Shown here: positions 13,577 through 22,035 of the stretch, piece after piece
Layout of the letters: each line of letters starts with the position of its first letter
Position numbering within the stretch: the stretch's first letter is position 1
Assembly (NCBI GenBank): GCA_964505325.1
Contig: CAZDHT010000057.1
Coordinates: 1-23,158 of the forward strand
Origin: CAZDHT01 sp964505325
GTDB lineage: Bacteria; Planctomycetota; PUPC01
Direction of reading: 5' to 3'
DNA: 23,158 nucleotides
Program-made: the position numbers and the translations under genes
Notes under the pieces: generated by a model
Told to the model about the DNA's origin: nothing
What the model saw: only the letters and a program-made list of their open reading frames with translations
The model's database searches: none

Positions 13577-16500
13577 TCACTTCCCCTTCGGCTTCGCTTT
13601 CGGCGGATCGGTCACGACGACGTACGGGATCATGCCCGGCAGGCGGCTCCAGTTGCCGTTGTTGTCGCGCGCCAGCGCCTTCACGTACCAGACGCCCCGG
13701 CCGAGTGTCCGCGTGAACTCGGCCGCGGTGTGGTTCACCTTCTTGGCGGGAACGCGCGCGGGGTCGGGATCGACTTCGACCGCATAACCGGACAAGCCCG
13801 TGATGTCGCGCGACCGGAGCTTCGCCTTCATCTGATTCTTGCCGTAGCCGTAGACCGCGATGTTGTCCAGAAACATCCGGCCGCGGCTGTACGGCGCGCA
13901 GATGCGGCCGAACCAGATCTGTCCAACCGTGTATGACCTGAGGCCGGGGAAAGCCTTCTTCACCAGCGGGTACAGGTCGACCCATTGGGTGTGCCAGCCG
14001 GTCTTCCCGCGGATGCCGTTCATGTCGCCGAGGACCCGGTATCCGTCGCTGTCCTGTGTGCCCGGCTTCGGCGCGTTGGGCGGGGGATCCCCCATTCTCA
14101 GTTTGCAGCGGAACTTGGTGCCGACGATGAGCAGGTCCATGTAGGTGGCCGACTTCAAGAGGTTGACGTCGAACTTGAGGACGCCGGTCTTGGCCAGGTC
14201 AAACGGCTGCCTCAGGATGGCCGCCTGCGTGCTCGCGTGCTGCGCGGTGAATTGAAGGACATGCGACGATGCCTCGGACGAGAGAGCGCGCTCGACGCGG
14301 CCGTACGAGTATCCGCGCACGCCGTCGGTCCCGCGGTCGAACCGCTTCATGAAGGCGACGGGAGCGCTGAGCAGATCCAGCTCGACCCGCTGCGGGGGCA
14401 CCCGGTCACGCCGGTAGTCCATCGTCCACGAGCCGCTGATGGGATCGACGGTGTTCCCCGCGAAGTCCCGCACCCCGGTGAGCGAGAACTCCAGCACCTT
14501 GCCGTTGGGGATGGTCGTGATGTCCTCGGGGGTCCGGGTGAGATCCCACGTGATTGACGGCCGGCGCGCGGTGGAGAGCGAGGCCGACCGGAACGTAAAT
14601 GCCTTGCGATCGACGGTCAGCCGCAGCGCGGCAGGATCGGGGCCGTAGGCGTCCGTGATGGTGACGGCGAACCGGTACGGTGCGATCCTCGTGCCAGGCC
14701 GCGGAGAGATGCGGGTGACCTTTGGCGGGGTGCTGTCGATGATGAACGCGTAATGCGAGGTCGGGCCCCAATTGCCCGCCCGGTCCACGGCCCGCACGTG
14801 AAGGTACTGCCGGCCTTCGGACAGCTTGTCGACGCGCAGGGTGTCGCCGGCTGCCATGATTTTCTTCGGCGCCTCGTCCTCGGGCCTGGCCGACCATCGG
14901 CAGGCGTACCCGGCGACGCCCAGCGGGTCGTTTGCACTGCACTTGAGTTCGAGGCCGTCGCGGCAACTGGCCACGGGGATGACGCGGAAATTGTCGATGC
15001 TGTAGCCGTCGCCCTCGCGGGCGCTGGGCCAGCCGTGATCGCCGAAGCCGATCCAATCGAGCCGCGAGGCCAGCGCGAGGCGCTTCTGGGTCCAGAACGG
15101 ATTGAATATGTCGAGCGACGCGGTGTGCCATTTCCCGTCGGCTGTGATGCCCGGAATTTCGCCGATTCGATCCTTGGCGCTGCGGTCCACGAACTTGAAG
15201 GAGGAGAGCCCGGCCGACGACTGGATGGCCAGATCGGTGCGCACGTTCGGGCCGACCTTGTAGTCGAATTCAATAATCGGACACGCGCCCACGAGGCGCC
15301 TGTCGGCAGGCCGGGAGCTGAAGCTGCGACAGACCAGGAAGTTCCCGCCGTCGTACGTATTGAAAATCCTGAGCGACTTCTGGCCGGTCGAGGCCGTGGT
15401 CGCGTCGATGCCGCACACGGTGTATCCGCTCGAGCGCCAGTTGTCTCGCTCCGTCTCGAAGTCGTCCAACTCGTACAGGCCGTCGACGATCACGGCACTG
15501 GGCGGCGTTCTGTCGCGCGAGCGCGAGGCCACGTACTGCCAGTTGACCGTCCTGGTCTCGTCCTGCCCAAACGCGCGGAGAGCCAGCGAGCAATTGACAA
15601 CCGCCCCGTCCTCGAAGGACACCGGAAGCTGCGACGGGTCGAGCGTCAGCAAGGCGTTGTCCCAGTCCATCGACAGGGCCTTGCTGTCCAGGCGCACGTC
15701 GGTGGTCCCAATCGTGGCCACCAGTAACGAGGTGTCCAACGCAGCGATCTGGTGCTTGCGCAGGTGGATCTTGACCGGCTCGCCGCCCCACTTCGCCCGG
15801 TCCGGCGGGCTGATCCCCGCCACCTCGACCTCGGGGCCGACGTCATACAGCGGAAACCGTGTGACGGGCGCCTTCTGCCCCCGGGCGGCAAGGATGGGGC
15901 GGACGTGGAGGTATCGCAGGCCCGGCCGCGCCCCGTCATGCGAGACAAGCGGCGCGGAGAGGTTCGGCCTACTCCCCGGATCCGAATCCGCCCGGTCGGT
16001 TGTGCACACCGCATAACCTTTGTGTCCGGCGGTGGAGGGCTTCCAGCGCAGCGTCGCCTTCCCGGCGCCGGCCGCGACCAGCAGGAAGTTGTCGATGTGG
16101 TATGCCGCGCCCTGCGGATTGCCGCCGATGCCGGACGCCGCGTAGCTGCCGCGCCGTTCGCAGGCAAACCGCAGATTGCTGGCCTGCAGTGCGGGTGCCG
16201 TCGGATAGAGCCGCCGCATCACGCGTGCGATGTCAATCCGAGCCGTGCGCCAGCGGCCGTCCGCCTTCACGTTGGGGAATCGCCCGGCGCGCTTGATGCC
16301 CTCCGTCGAATCCTCCGGCCCGGTGAGAGCGATGAAATAGGTGCGCTTGTTGATCTGCCCGACGCGCCCCACGTCGAAGTACAGGTTGACCTTGACCTCG
16401 GGCGGGATGCGGTAGTCGAACGACAGCACCGGGCAGGCGAGCAGGTTGACCTGGATGATGGGCAGTTTCGCGACGAAGCGGCCGGGGCATTCCGCATTGA

Positions 16501-19500
16501 ACAGCTTCAGACTCGCCCGGCCGCCGCGGCTGCCGACGGTCTTCCTGTCCCAGATCGGCACGGCATTCCCGGCGCCCCGCGTGTTCTCCGACCATTTCTG
16601 CGTACCGGACTCAAAATCATAGAAGTACCCCACCCGCTTGCTGCAGACGACGCGGAGCGGCGGCGTCAACGCCGGCGGATTCGTCAGGTCTTCCGGCCCC
16701 GGCACGACGACCTGCCTGGGAAGAGCCGACTTCGCGTAGTACACCTGCATCCGTGCGACCATGATGCTCTGCTCTTGCGTCCACACCGCCACCTTGCCGC
16801 CTCGGAGCGGCTTCGGATCGGTGTACGTCAGGTATCGTTTATTGTCGAGGAACAGCTCGAGCTTGGGGCCTTTGCGGCGAGCTTTGACGCAGAACCACCT
16901 GCGGTGCAGCATGGTGGAAGAGGGATAGCCATCGCGGGTGTCGGGCAGGTACGGCTCCTTCGTCTCGGCGACGATCTTGCCGTTGCGCAGGATGGCGGTC
17001 TTCGAGTTTTTCCAGCCGCCCACCAAAAACGTGTAGCCCCGCCCCGGGCTTTCCTGGTCGGCGCACATGGTCAGGTTGATGTCACTGGGCACGTAGTAGG
17101 GACCGCTGGGCCCCCGCATCTTCATCGAAGCATACAACTCGACGGTCAGGTCGCCGGGGAACTCGCGCCGGTGCCACATGGCGGAATAGCCGTCCAGGCT
17201 GTCAACGCCCATCCACGACCAGCGAGGGTCGCAGGTGAAGCGCTTCGTAATCTGCCAGTCACCGATGATGCGCCAGCCGGTCGGGGTGCGCTCGAACGAC
17301 GAGTCGTCGAGGTTCTCGGCGTAGACGGCCAGGCGGTCGAAGTCCACCTCGCCCTGCCGGACGGCGGCGATGCGGGTCCCCGCGCCGGGCTGGGGCTTCT
17401 CGTACGAGAACAACTCGCGCTCACCGATTCTGGCCCAGATGTACTTGCCGCTGTTGTAGATGCGCACGGCGTAGTTGTGCTCTACCGCGCGCACACCGGC
17501 GGCCCTGGCGACCACCTTCTCCCGGTGCGCCAACTCCACGTTATACACGCCGGGACCCGTGGCCTTGGCCAGCACCGCGTAGCCGCTGTGCAGGTCGCCG
17601 GACTTCAGGCCGAAGTGCACCGACAGCGAGCCGGTGATAGGGGTGTGCACGGGCGGCGGCTTCGTGCCGTCCGGCCCGGCGGCGGGCTGGGTCATAATGG
17701 TCAGCGGCAGGCTGATGACGTAGTCGCCGTAGTAGTCGCCCTTGCGCCAGAAGATATTCTTGCCGTCAAAGGTGTAGCCGGACATCGAGCGGGCGAGGTC
17801 GGGGCCGTCGTCCGGGATCCATTGGCCCCGTTCGGTGGCCCAACTGCTCATGTATACGTCGTCGAGGAAGATGGCATTGCCGATCTGATGCTCGGCCAGC
17901 AGGCGTGGCGACCGATTGGCAACCAAGCCCCGGAAGGCTGCACCCGGCGCATTCCTGGCGAACAAACCGACCCGCCCTCGCGGGCGGCTCTCGACCTTCA
18001 CCCGCGCCACCAGCCCGCCACCGGCGTAGGCCGAGACCAAGCCCGGCTCGGAAAGGTTCAAGCCGACCTTGCACCATTCGCCGCCGTTCGGATCGTACTT
18101 GAACTGCGCCAGCGTCTTCTCGGCGCCGCGGCCCTTCGCGAGCAGAGCGCCCTTGCCTTCGGGCATCAGCGCGAGCCGGTATGAGGTCCCGCCGTCCGCA
18201 GCAGCCACCACCCCGCAGCTCCCCCGTCGGCCAAGGCGGACCTCGGCCGTCACGGCGCCGCCCGGCCAGCTCGGGTTCCCGAACAGAACGACAGCGTCGT
18301 TCCCGTCGGGCACGATCTCGACGGGTGTGCCGCCCCGCGACGTCCGCGCGCGCCACGAGCCGGACACCTGCCGGCCGAACCGCGCCAACTCTTCGCCGCG
18401 GTCGAACCGGAATCGCGCCAGCTCCCGCACCTCGACGTCGTCGAAGTTCGCGCCGCTCGGACCCTCGGCGTAGAGACCGATCGGCCCGCCGGTGATGCGC
18501 GGGTCCGACACGTCCATCACCGGCCAGCCGAGAAAGCTCACCCGCACCCGCCCGTGATAGACCTCCGTCCCGATCGAATACCAGTGGCCGTGCCGCGTCC
18601 GCACGAACTTCTCCGCGATCACCTTGGGCGTCCCGCCCTCCATGCGGACCAACCGGATTCGAGACGGGCGGGCGAAGCGGCTCCGGCACTCGAGCCGCAC
18701 CAGCCAGAACGTCCCCTCCCCTTCGCATCCGAAGACGAGCCCGGCGGCACCGTCGTCCAAACACTTCACCGACGCGTGATAGGAGTATCCGCTCCACCAG
18801 TTCTCGCCGGTGACGGACAACGCGTACGTTTTCGACGACGCCGGCTTGCCAAGGTAGGCAAACGGGTTCGCGCTGCGCGTAGAGTACGCCTTGTTCTTCG
18901 CCACATTCTCCGGACGGATCGACTTGCAGGCCCAACTGCCCAACAGCTCGCGCCAGCCGCGGTCGACCTTGTCCTGCACCTCCTTGGGCGACACCATGAA
19001 GTCGTCGGAGAAGAAGACCGCTTCGCGGCGTCGGATGACCGCCTTCTGCACCTGGGGCACGCCCGCGCCCGCCTGCACCAGGACCCAGCCGTCGCTGAAC
19101 GTCGAGTCGATCGCACGACATCCGACGGTCCCGTTTGCGATAACGACAACCAGATCCTCGAGGCGGCGGAGCGTCAGGTGCCGAAGCGCCCCCGGTGCGA
19201 ACGTCGTCGGGCCGCTGCCCAGAACCGTCCGCGCTCCCTTCACGACCTTGGCCAGCTCGACCCGCTTCGGCCCGAACGTCACTTCGTAGTGGCCGTTCGG
19301 ACCCTGGGCGAAAATGACGGAGAATTCCTTCGGCGGCTTCGCGGCCGGCGCGAAATCAAGGATCGCATCGTACGACTCCCCCTTCGCCTGCCGCGCGGGC
19401 AGGAACTCCTTCCCGCCGATCTTGACCGCCGCGGCGCGCGCGCCGGCGCCAAGCACGAACAACGTCACAACAAGAGGAAAGTAAGCGCTCCTTCTGAACA

Positions 19501-19504
19501 ACAT
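13577..19504 (-). CDS. Giant exported modular protein (LamG/DUF1080-like and CBM-FN3-Ig units)
   Basis: A 1975-residue protein with a signal peptide (MLFRRSAYFPLVVTLFVLGA, cleavage near ARA-AA, about 22-26). Residues about 165-925 hold four concanavalin-like/DUF1080-like modules, each opening with a 'G.W' strand (LLGSWACKS, VSGSWRART, ERGQWIPDD, IIGDWQITK). Three have a clear closing strand (NFDDVEVREL, DFDRLAVYAE, VARMQVYYAK). Residues about 959-1966 hold three units: a jelly-roll module opening near YFYDFESG or YELDDFETE and closing HIDNFLLVA, SIDNFRVIP or FLDNIAVYG, then an FN3-like domain opening GYAV/GYAC and ending YLHVRA.D..GNW. An Ig-like domain ending in RDRTPP or RDRVPP follows units 1 and 2. 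No catalytic motif, cohesin or anchor is seen; the tail is PPKAKPKGK. Polysaccharide or surface binding is an inference. The ATG lies 9 bases after the helicase stop, with GGGAG before it. Confidence 0.87.
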   Translation of the reverse strand: MLFRRSAYFPLVVTLFVLGAGARAAAVKIGGKEFLPARQAKGESYDAILDFAPAAKPPKEFSVIFAQGPNGHYEVTFGPKRVELAKVVKGARTVLGSGPTTFAPGALRHLTLRRLEDLVVVIANGTVGCRAIDSTFSDGWVLVQAGAGVPQVQKAVIRRREAVFFSDDFMVSPKEVQDKVDRGWRELLGSWACKSIRPENVAKNKAYSTRSANPFAYLGKPASSKTYALSVTGENWWSGYSYHASVKCLDDGAAGLVFGCEGEGTFWLVRLECRSRFARPSRIRLVRMEGGTPKVIAEKFVRTRHGHWYSIGTEVYHGRVRVSFLGWPVMDVSDPRITGGPIGLYAEGPSGANFDDVEVRELARFRFDRGEELARFGRQVSGSWRARTSRGGTPVEIVPDGNDAVVLFGNPSWPGGAVTAEVRLGRRGSCGVVAAADGGTSYRLALMPEGKGALLAKGRGAEKTLAQFKYDPNGGEWCKVGLNLSEPGLVSAYAGGGLVARVKVESRPRGRVGLFARNAPGAAFRGLVANRSPRLLAEHQIGNAIFLDDVYMSSWATERGQWIPDDGPDLARSMSGYTFDGKNIFWRKGDYYGDYVISLPLTIMTQPAAGPDGTKPPPVHTPITGSLSVHFGLKSGDLHSGYAVLAKATGPGVYNVELAHREKVVARAAGVRAVEHNYAVRIYNSGKYIWARIGERELFSYEKPQPGAGTRIAAVRQGEVDFDRLAVYAENLDDSSFERTPTGWRIIGDWQITKRFTCDPRWSWMGVDSLDGYSAMWHRREFPGDLTVELYASMKMRGPSGPYYVPSDINLTMCADQESPGRGYTFLVGGWKNSKTAILRNGKIVAETKEPYLPDTRDGYPSSTMLHRRWFCVKARRKGPKLELFLDNKRYLTYTDPKPLRGGKVAVWTQEQSIMVARMQVYYAKSALPRQVVVPGPEDLTNPPALTPPLRVVCSKRVGYFYDFESGTQKWSENTRGAGNAVPIWDRKTVGSRGGRASLKLFNAECPGRFVAKLPIIQVNLLACPVLSFDYRIPPEVKVNLYFDVGRVGQINKRTYFIALTGPEDSTEGIKRAGRFPNVKADGRWRTARIDIARVMRRLYPTAPALQASNLRFACERRGSYAASGIGGNPQGAAYHIDNFLLVAAGAGKATLRWKPSTAGHKGYAVCTTDRADSDPGSRPNLSAPLVSHDGARPGLRYLHVRPILAARGQKAPVTRFPLYDVGPEVEVAGISPPDRAKWGGEPVKIHLRKHQIAALDTSLLVATIGTTDVRLDSKALSMDWDNALLTLDPSQLPVSFEDGAVVNCSLALRAFGQDETRTVNWQYVASRSRDRTPPSAVIVDGLYELDDFETERDNWRSSGYTVCGIDATTASTGQKSLRIFNTYDGGNFLVCRSFSSRPADRRLVGACPIIEFDYKVGPNVRTDLAIQSSAGLSSFKFVDRSAKDRIGEIPGITADGKWHTASLDIFNPFWTQKRLALASRLDWIGFGDHGWPSAREGDGYSIDNFRVIPVASCRDGLELKCSANDPLGVAGYACRWSARPEDEAPKKIMAAGDTLRVDKLSEGRQYLHVRAVDRAGNWGPTSHYAFIIDSTPPKVTRISPRPGTRIAPYRFAVTITDAYGPDPAALRLTVDRKAFTFRSASLSTARRPSITWDLTRTPEDITTIPNGKVLEFSLTGVRDFAGNTVDPISGSWTMDYRRDRVPPQRVELDLLSAPVAFMKRFDRGTDGVRGYSYGRVERALSSEASSHVLQFTAQHASTQAAILRQPFDLAKTGVLKFDVNLLKSATYMDLLIVGTKFRCKLRMGDPPPNAPKPGTQDSDGYRVLGDMNGIRGKTGWHTQWVDLYPLVKKAFPGLRSYTVGQIWFGRICAPYSRGRMFLDNIAVYGYGKNQMKAKLRSRDITGLSGYAVEVDPDPARVPAKKVNHTAAEFTRTLGRGVWYVKALARDNNGNWSRLPGMIPYVVVTDPPKAKPKGK

Positions 19505-19513
19505 AAAGACTCC

Positions 19514-21703
19514 CTAGCCGATCCGAACAAGGTTCACGTACTTCAGCATGAGCTTCCGCTTCCGGCCGGCAAAATCCACCTCGACCCGCCTCCCCTCTCC
19601 GGTGCCCCATACCGACACCACGCGGCCCGTCCCGAACGCGGGATGCCGAACGCGATCGCCCGCGCTCAAGCCAACATCCCCATATCTTACCACACCCTCA
19701 TCATATTCAATGACGCGCTCCCCGCCCTGACCGCGGTTTTTCGCTTTCGGGACGGCCTCAACGAGCTCATCCTCAAAAATCGTGTCCGCCCCGCCGAACA
19801 CGTCCTCCCTTGCCTCGGACGGGATTTCACGGATGAACCGCGAAATCATGGCGCCGCCAAGCTGGCCATAGATGCGATGCTCGGCGGCCCAGTGCAGGTA
19901 CAGCTTGCGCTTCGCCCGCGTCATCCCCACGTAGCACAGCCGCCGCTCTTCTTCCACTCGCGACGCCGAGCCCAGCGCGTTCGCGTGCGGCAGCAGGCCT
20001 TCCTGGACGCCGGTGATGAACACCACGGGGAACTCGAGGCCCTTCGCCGAGTGCAGCGTCATCAGCATGACTTTGCCCTGCTCGCCCGTCATCGTATCGC
20101 TGTCTGAAACGAGCGTGACCTTCTCCAGGAACGCCTCGATATCGCTGTCCGGATACTCCAGATCGAACTCGGCCGCCGCGTTGACCAGCTCCTCGAGGTT
20201 CTCCGCGCGCGATGCGTCCTCTTCCGCGTCCGATTTCTTCAGTCTCTTCATGTAGCCGGTCTCTGCCAGCACGCTGCGGACAACATCGGCCGTGGGGAAT
20301 CGCGGCAGCCCGCGCATCCGGTCCATCAGGGCGGCGAAGTCCTCCAGCGTTTTCGCCGCACGCGGCGACAGAGACGAGATGTCTCTTGCCGCGGCGGCCG
20401 CCGCGCTCAGGGTCAGGCCCTCTGAAGCGGCGTACGCACGGACGCGGTCCGCCGTCCGCGTCCCAATCCCGCGCCGCGGTTCGTTGATGATTCGCAGAAG
20501 GCTGACCCCGTCCGCGGGATTCAAAATGGCCTTCAGGTACGCGACGATGTCCTTGATCTCCTTGCGGTTGTAGAACTCCACCGCATCGAGGATGGCGTAC
20601 GGAACACCGGCGTCCCGCAGGGCGTCTTCGATGACGCGCGATTGCGCGTGTGTCCGATAGAACACCGCCATGTCGGCGTAGGCAGAGCCCTGGCCCGCGT
20701 TGGCCCGAATGCCGGCCAGGATTGCATCGGCCTCGTCGGTGTCGCCGGCGGATTCGACCACCTGCACGGGGGTGCCGGTCGGGTTACGCGTCCACAGGCC
20801 GCGCTCGATGCGCGCCCGGTTGTGCTCGATCACGCCGGACGCCGCCAGCAGGATCATCTTGGTCGAGCGGAAGTTCTCCTCGAGTTTAACCATCCGCACG
20901 TCGGGATAGTCTTTCCGGAAGTCGAGGATGTTCCGGATGTCGGCGCCGCGCCAGGCGTAGATGGACTGGTCGGGGTCGCCGGTGGCGCAGATGTTACGGT
21001 GGCCGGAGCAGAGGAGCCGCGCGATCACGTACTGCGGGCGATTGGTGTCCTGGTACTCATCGATCAGGAGGTGGCTGAAGCGCGTCTGCCAATACGTGCG
21101 GAACGGTTCGTTCTCGCTCAGCAACTGCGCCGTGCGGAGGAGGAGGTCGTCAAAGTCGAGCGCGTTGTTCGCCTGGCATGTCTGCTGGTAGAGCCGGTAC
21201 ACGCGCGCGACGCGTGCGTCGCGCGCGCCCAGCGCCCGCTCCGCGAACTCGTCCGGGGTGAGCATCTGGTTCTTCGCGCGGCTGATGGCGCTCAAGAACG
21301 ATTGCGGGCCCATCCCGCTCCCCCCCAGGCCGAGTTCGGTCAGCACCGACTTGACGCACGCCAGCGAGTCCGCCCGGTCGTAAATGGTGAACGGATGGCT
21401 GAACCCGAGCAGGTCGGCGAACTGGCGGAGCATTCGAGCGCACATCGAGTGGAACGTCGAGATCCAGGCGCCGTGCGCGCCGCTCACGTCGGCCACGCGA
21501 TTCTTCATCTCGTCGGCCGCCTTGTTGGTGAACGTGATGGCAAGGATTCGATACGGCGGGACGCCGCTCGCGGCAAGGTGCGCCACCCGGCGCGTAATAA
21601 CGCGCGTCTTCCCGCTGCCCGCGCCGGCCACCACCAGCAACGGACCCTCTCCGTGGGTCACCGCCTGGCGCTGACTCTCGGTCAAGCCCTCTAAAACGTC
21701 CAT
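19514..21703 (-). CDS. pcrA: PcrA/UvrD-type superfamily 1 DNA helicase
   Basis: A 729-residue ATP-driven 3'-5' DNA helicase for repair and replication restart. All SF1A motifs are visible: Q motif LTESQRQAV (7-15), Walker A VAGAGSGKTR (25-34), Ia ITFTNKAADEM (56-66), II LLIDEYQDTN (212-221), III GDPDQSIYAWRGAD (242-255), IV NFRST (277-281), V LMTLHSAKGLEFP (547-559) and VI RRLCYVGMTRAKRKLYL (587-603). The C-terminus ends in the Tudor-like domain of PcrA/UvrD that binds RNA polymerase (GDRVRHPAFGTGRVV, 682-696). Length is normal for PcrA. The frame also opens at a TTG at 21721, but the ATG at 21703 gives the usual short N-terminus. Neither has a strong ribosome site. The next gene starts 9 bases after its stop, and the TAG overlaps that gene's ribosome site. 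Confidence 0.96.
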   Translation of the reverse strand: MDVLEGLTESQRQAVTHGEGPLLVVAGAGSGKTRVITRRVAHLAASGVPPYRILAITFTNKAADEMKNRVADVSGAHGAWISTFHSMCARMLRQFADLLGFSHPFTIYDRADSLACVKSVLTELGLGGSGMGPQSFLSAISRAKNQMLTPDEFAERALGARDARVARVYRLYQQTCQANNALDFDDLLLRTAQLLSENEPFRTYWQTRFSHLLIDEYQDTNRPQYVIARLLCSGHRNICATGDPDQSIYAWRGADIRNILDFRKDYPDVRMVKLEENFRSTKMILLAASGVIEHNRARIERGLWTRNPTGTPVQVVESAGDTDEADAILAGIRANAGQGSAYADMAVFYRTHAQSRVIEDALRDAGVPYAILDAVEFYNRKEIKDIVAYLKAILNPADGVSLLRIINEPRRGIGTRTADRVRAYAASEGLTLSAAAAAARDISSLSPRAAKTLEDFAALMDRMRGLPRFPTADVVRSVLAETGYMKRLKKSDAEEDASRAENLEELVNAAAEFDLEYPDSDIEAFLEKVTLVSDSDTMTGEQGKVMLMTLHSAKGLEFPVVFITGVQEGLLPHANALGSASRVEEERRLCYVGMTRAKRKLYLHWAAEHRIYGQLGGAMISRFIREIPSEAREDVFGGADTIFEDELVEAVPKAKNRGQGGERVIEYDEGVVRYGDVGLSAGDRVRHPAFGTGRVVSVWGTGEGRRVEVDFAGRKRKLMLKYVNLVRIG

Positions 21704-21744
21704 CCGCGCTCTGCTGCTCAATACCCCAAGTAGGCCGGCAGGCT

Positions 21745-21773
21745 ATTCTACCCGACCGGACGGAATTGTACAA
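21745..21773 (-). promoter_or_regulatory. Candidate promoter of the helicase gene
   Basis: On the minus strand TTGTAC (21773-21768), 17 bases, then TAGAAT (21750-21745). The -10 box is 5 of 6, the -35 only 3 of 6. The expected start near 21738 gives a leader of about 35 nt to the ATG at 21703. The bases between 21774 and 21852 hold no further feature that I can see. Confidence 0.33.
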
Positions 21774-21852
21774 CCGGTTTGCCGCAGGCAAGGAACCGAA
21801 CGAGCACACGGCCGCCGGAGCATGTTTAACCGCGCCAATTCCGCCACAGAAC

Positions 21853-21880
21853 TTGACAGACCGCACATCATACATATAAT
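21853..21880 (+). promoter_or_regulatory. Consensus sigma70 promoter of rpsB-tsf
   Basis: TTGACA (21853-21858) and TATAAT (21875-21880) both match the consensus at all six bases, with a 16-base spacer. This is the strongest promoter in the window, as expected for ribosomal protein genes. Transcription should begin near 21887, leaving a long leader of about 150 nt before rpsB. Confidence 0.82.
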
Positions 21881-21886
21881 TGGGCG

Positions 21887-22035
21887 TTCTGAAGGTGTTG
21901 GCGTGCGCCCAGCGTGGGCGTACGAGTGGTCTTTTGCTCTCTTGCCGGACGGCCGGAGCGGTTCCTGCCCAAGGGCGCGGCGTCTTGCTTCAAAGGCGCC
22001 ACCGGGCGCCCTGTCCGGCGGCACAGGAGGTAACC
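21887..22035 (+). promoter_or_regulatory. Structured rpsB mRNA leader, candidate autoregulatory element
   Basis: About 150 nt separate the consensus promoter from the GTG start. Three pairings are visible. TGCGCCC (21904-21910) pairs with GGGCGTA (21916-21922) around a 5-base loop. GCCGGAC (21944-21950) pairs with GTCCGGC (22013-22019). Inside the latter, AGGGCGC (21972-21978) pairs with GCGCCCT (22006-22012). A GGGCG near the 5' end (21882-21886) could compete for the first hairpin. The outer stem closes just before the ribosome site. Known rpsB leaders in other bacteria are bound by S2 to repress translation; whether this one belongs to such a family cannot be told by eye. Confidence 0.5.
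22025..22030 (+). promoter_or_regulatory. rpsB: Ribosome binding site fixing the rpsB GTG start
   Basis: AGGAGG lies 5 bases before GTG at 22036. The frame stays open to a possible start at 21880, inside the promoter, but the 52 extra residues do not resemble S2, so the GTG is the start. Confidence 0.85.

Noticed and set aside
15752..18184. An 810-codon open frame on the plus strand
   Set aside because: It is the mirror of the giant exoprotein gene, whose signal peptide, repeated modules and ribosome site show the coding strand. No recognisable domain in the plus-strand product.
21704..21721. TTG start for the helicase six codons upstream
   Set aside because: A rare start codon without a good ribosome site; the ATG at 21703 gives the usual PcrA N-terminus. 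It cannot be fully excluded.
21880..22035. N-terminal extension of S2 starting at 21880
   Set aside because: It would start inside the -10 box of the promoter, and the extra residues do not look like S2. AGGAGG fixes the GTG at 22036.
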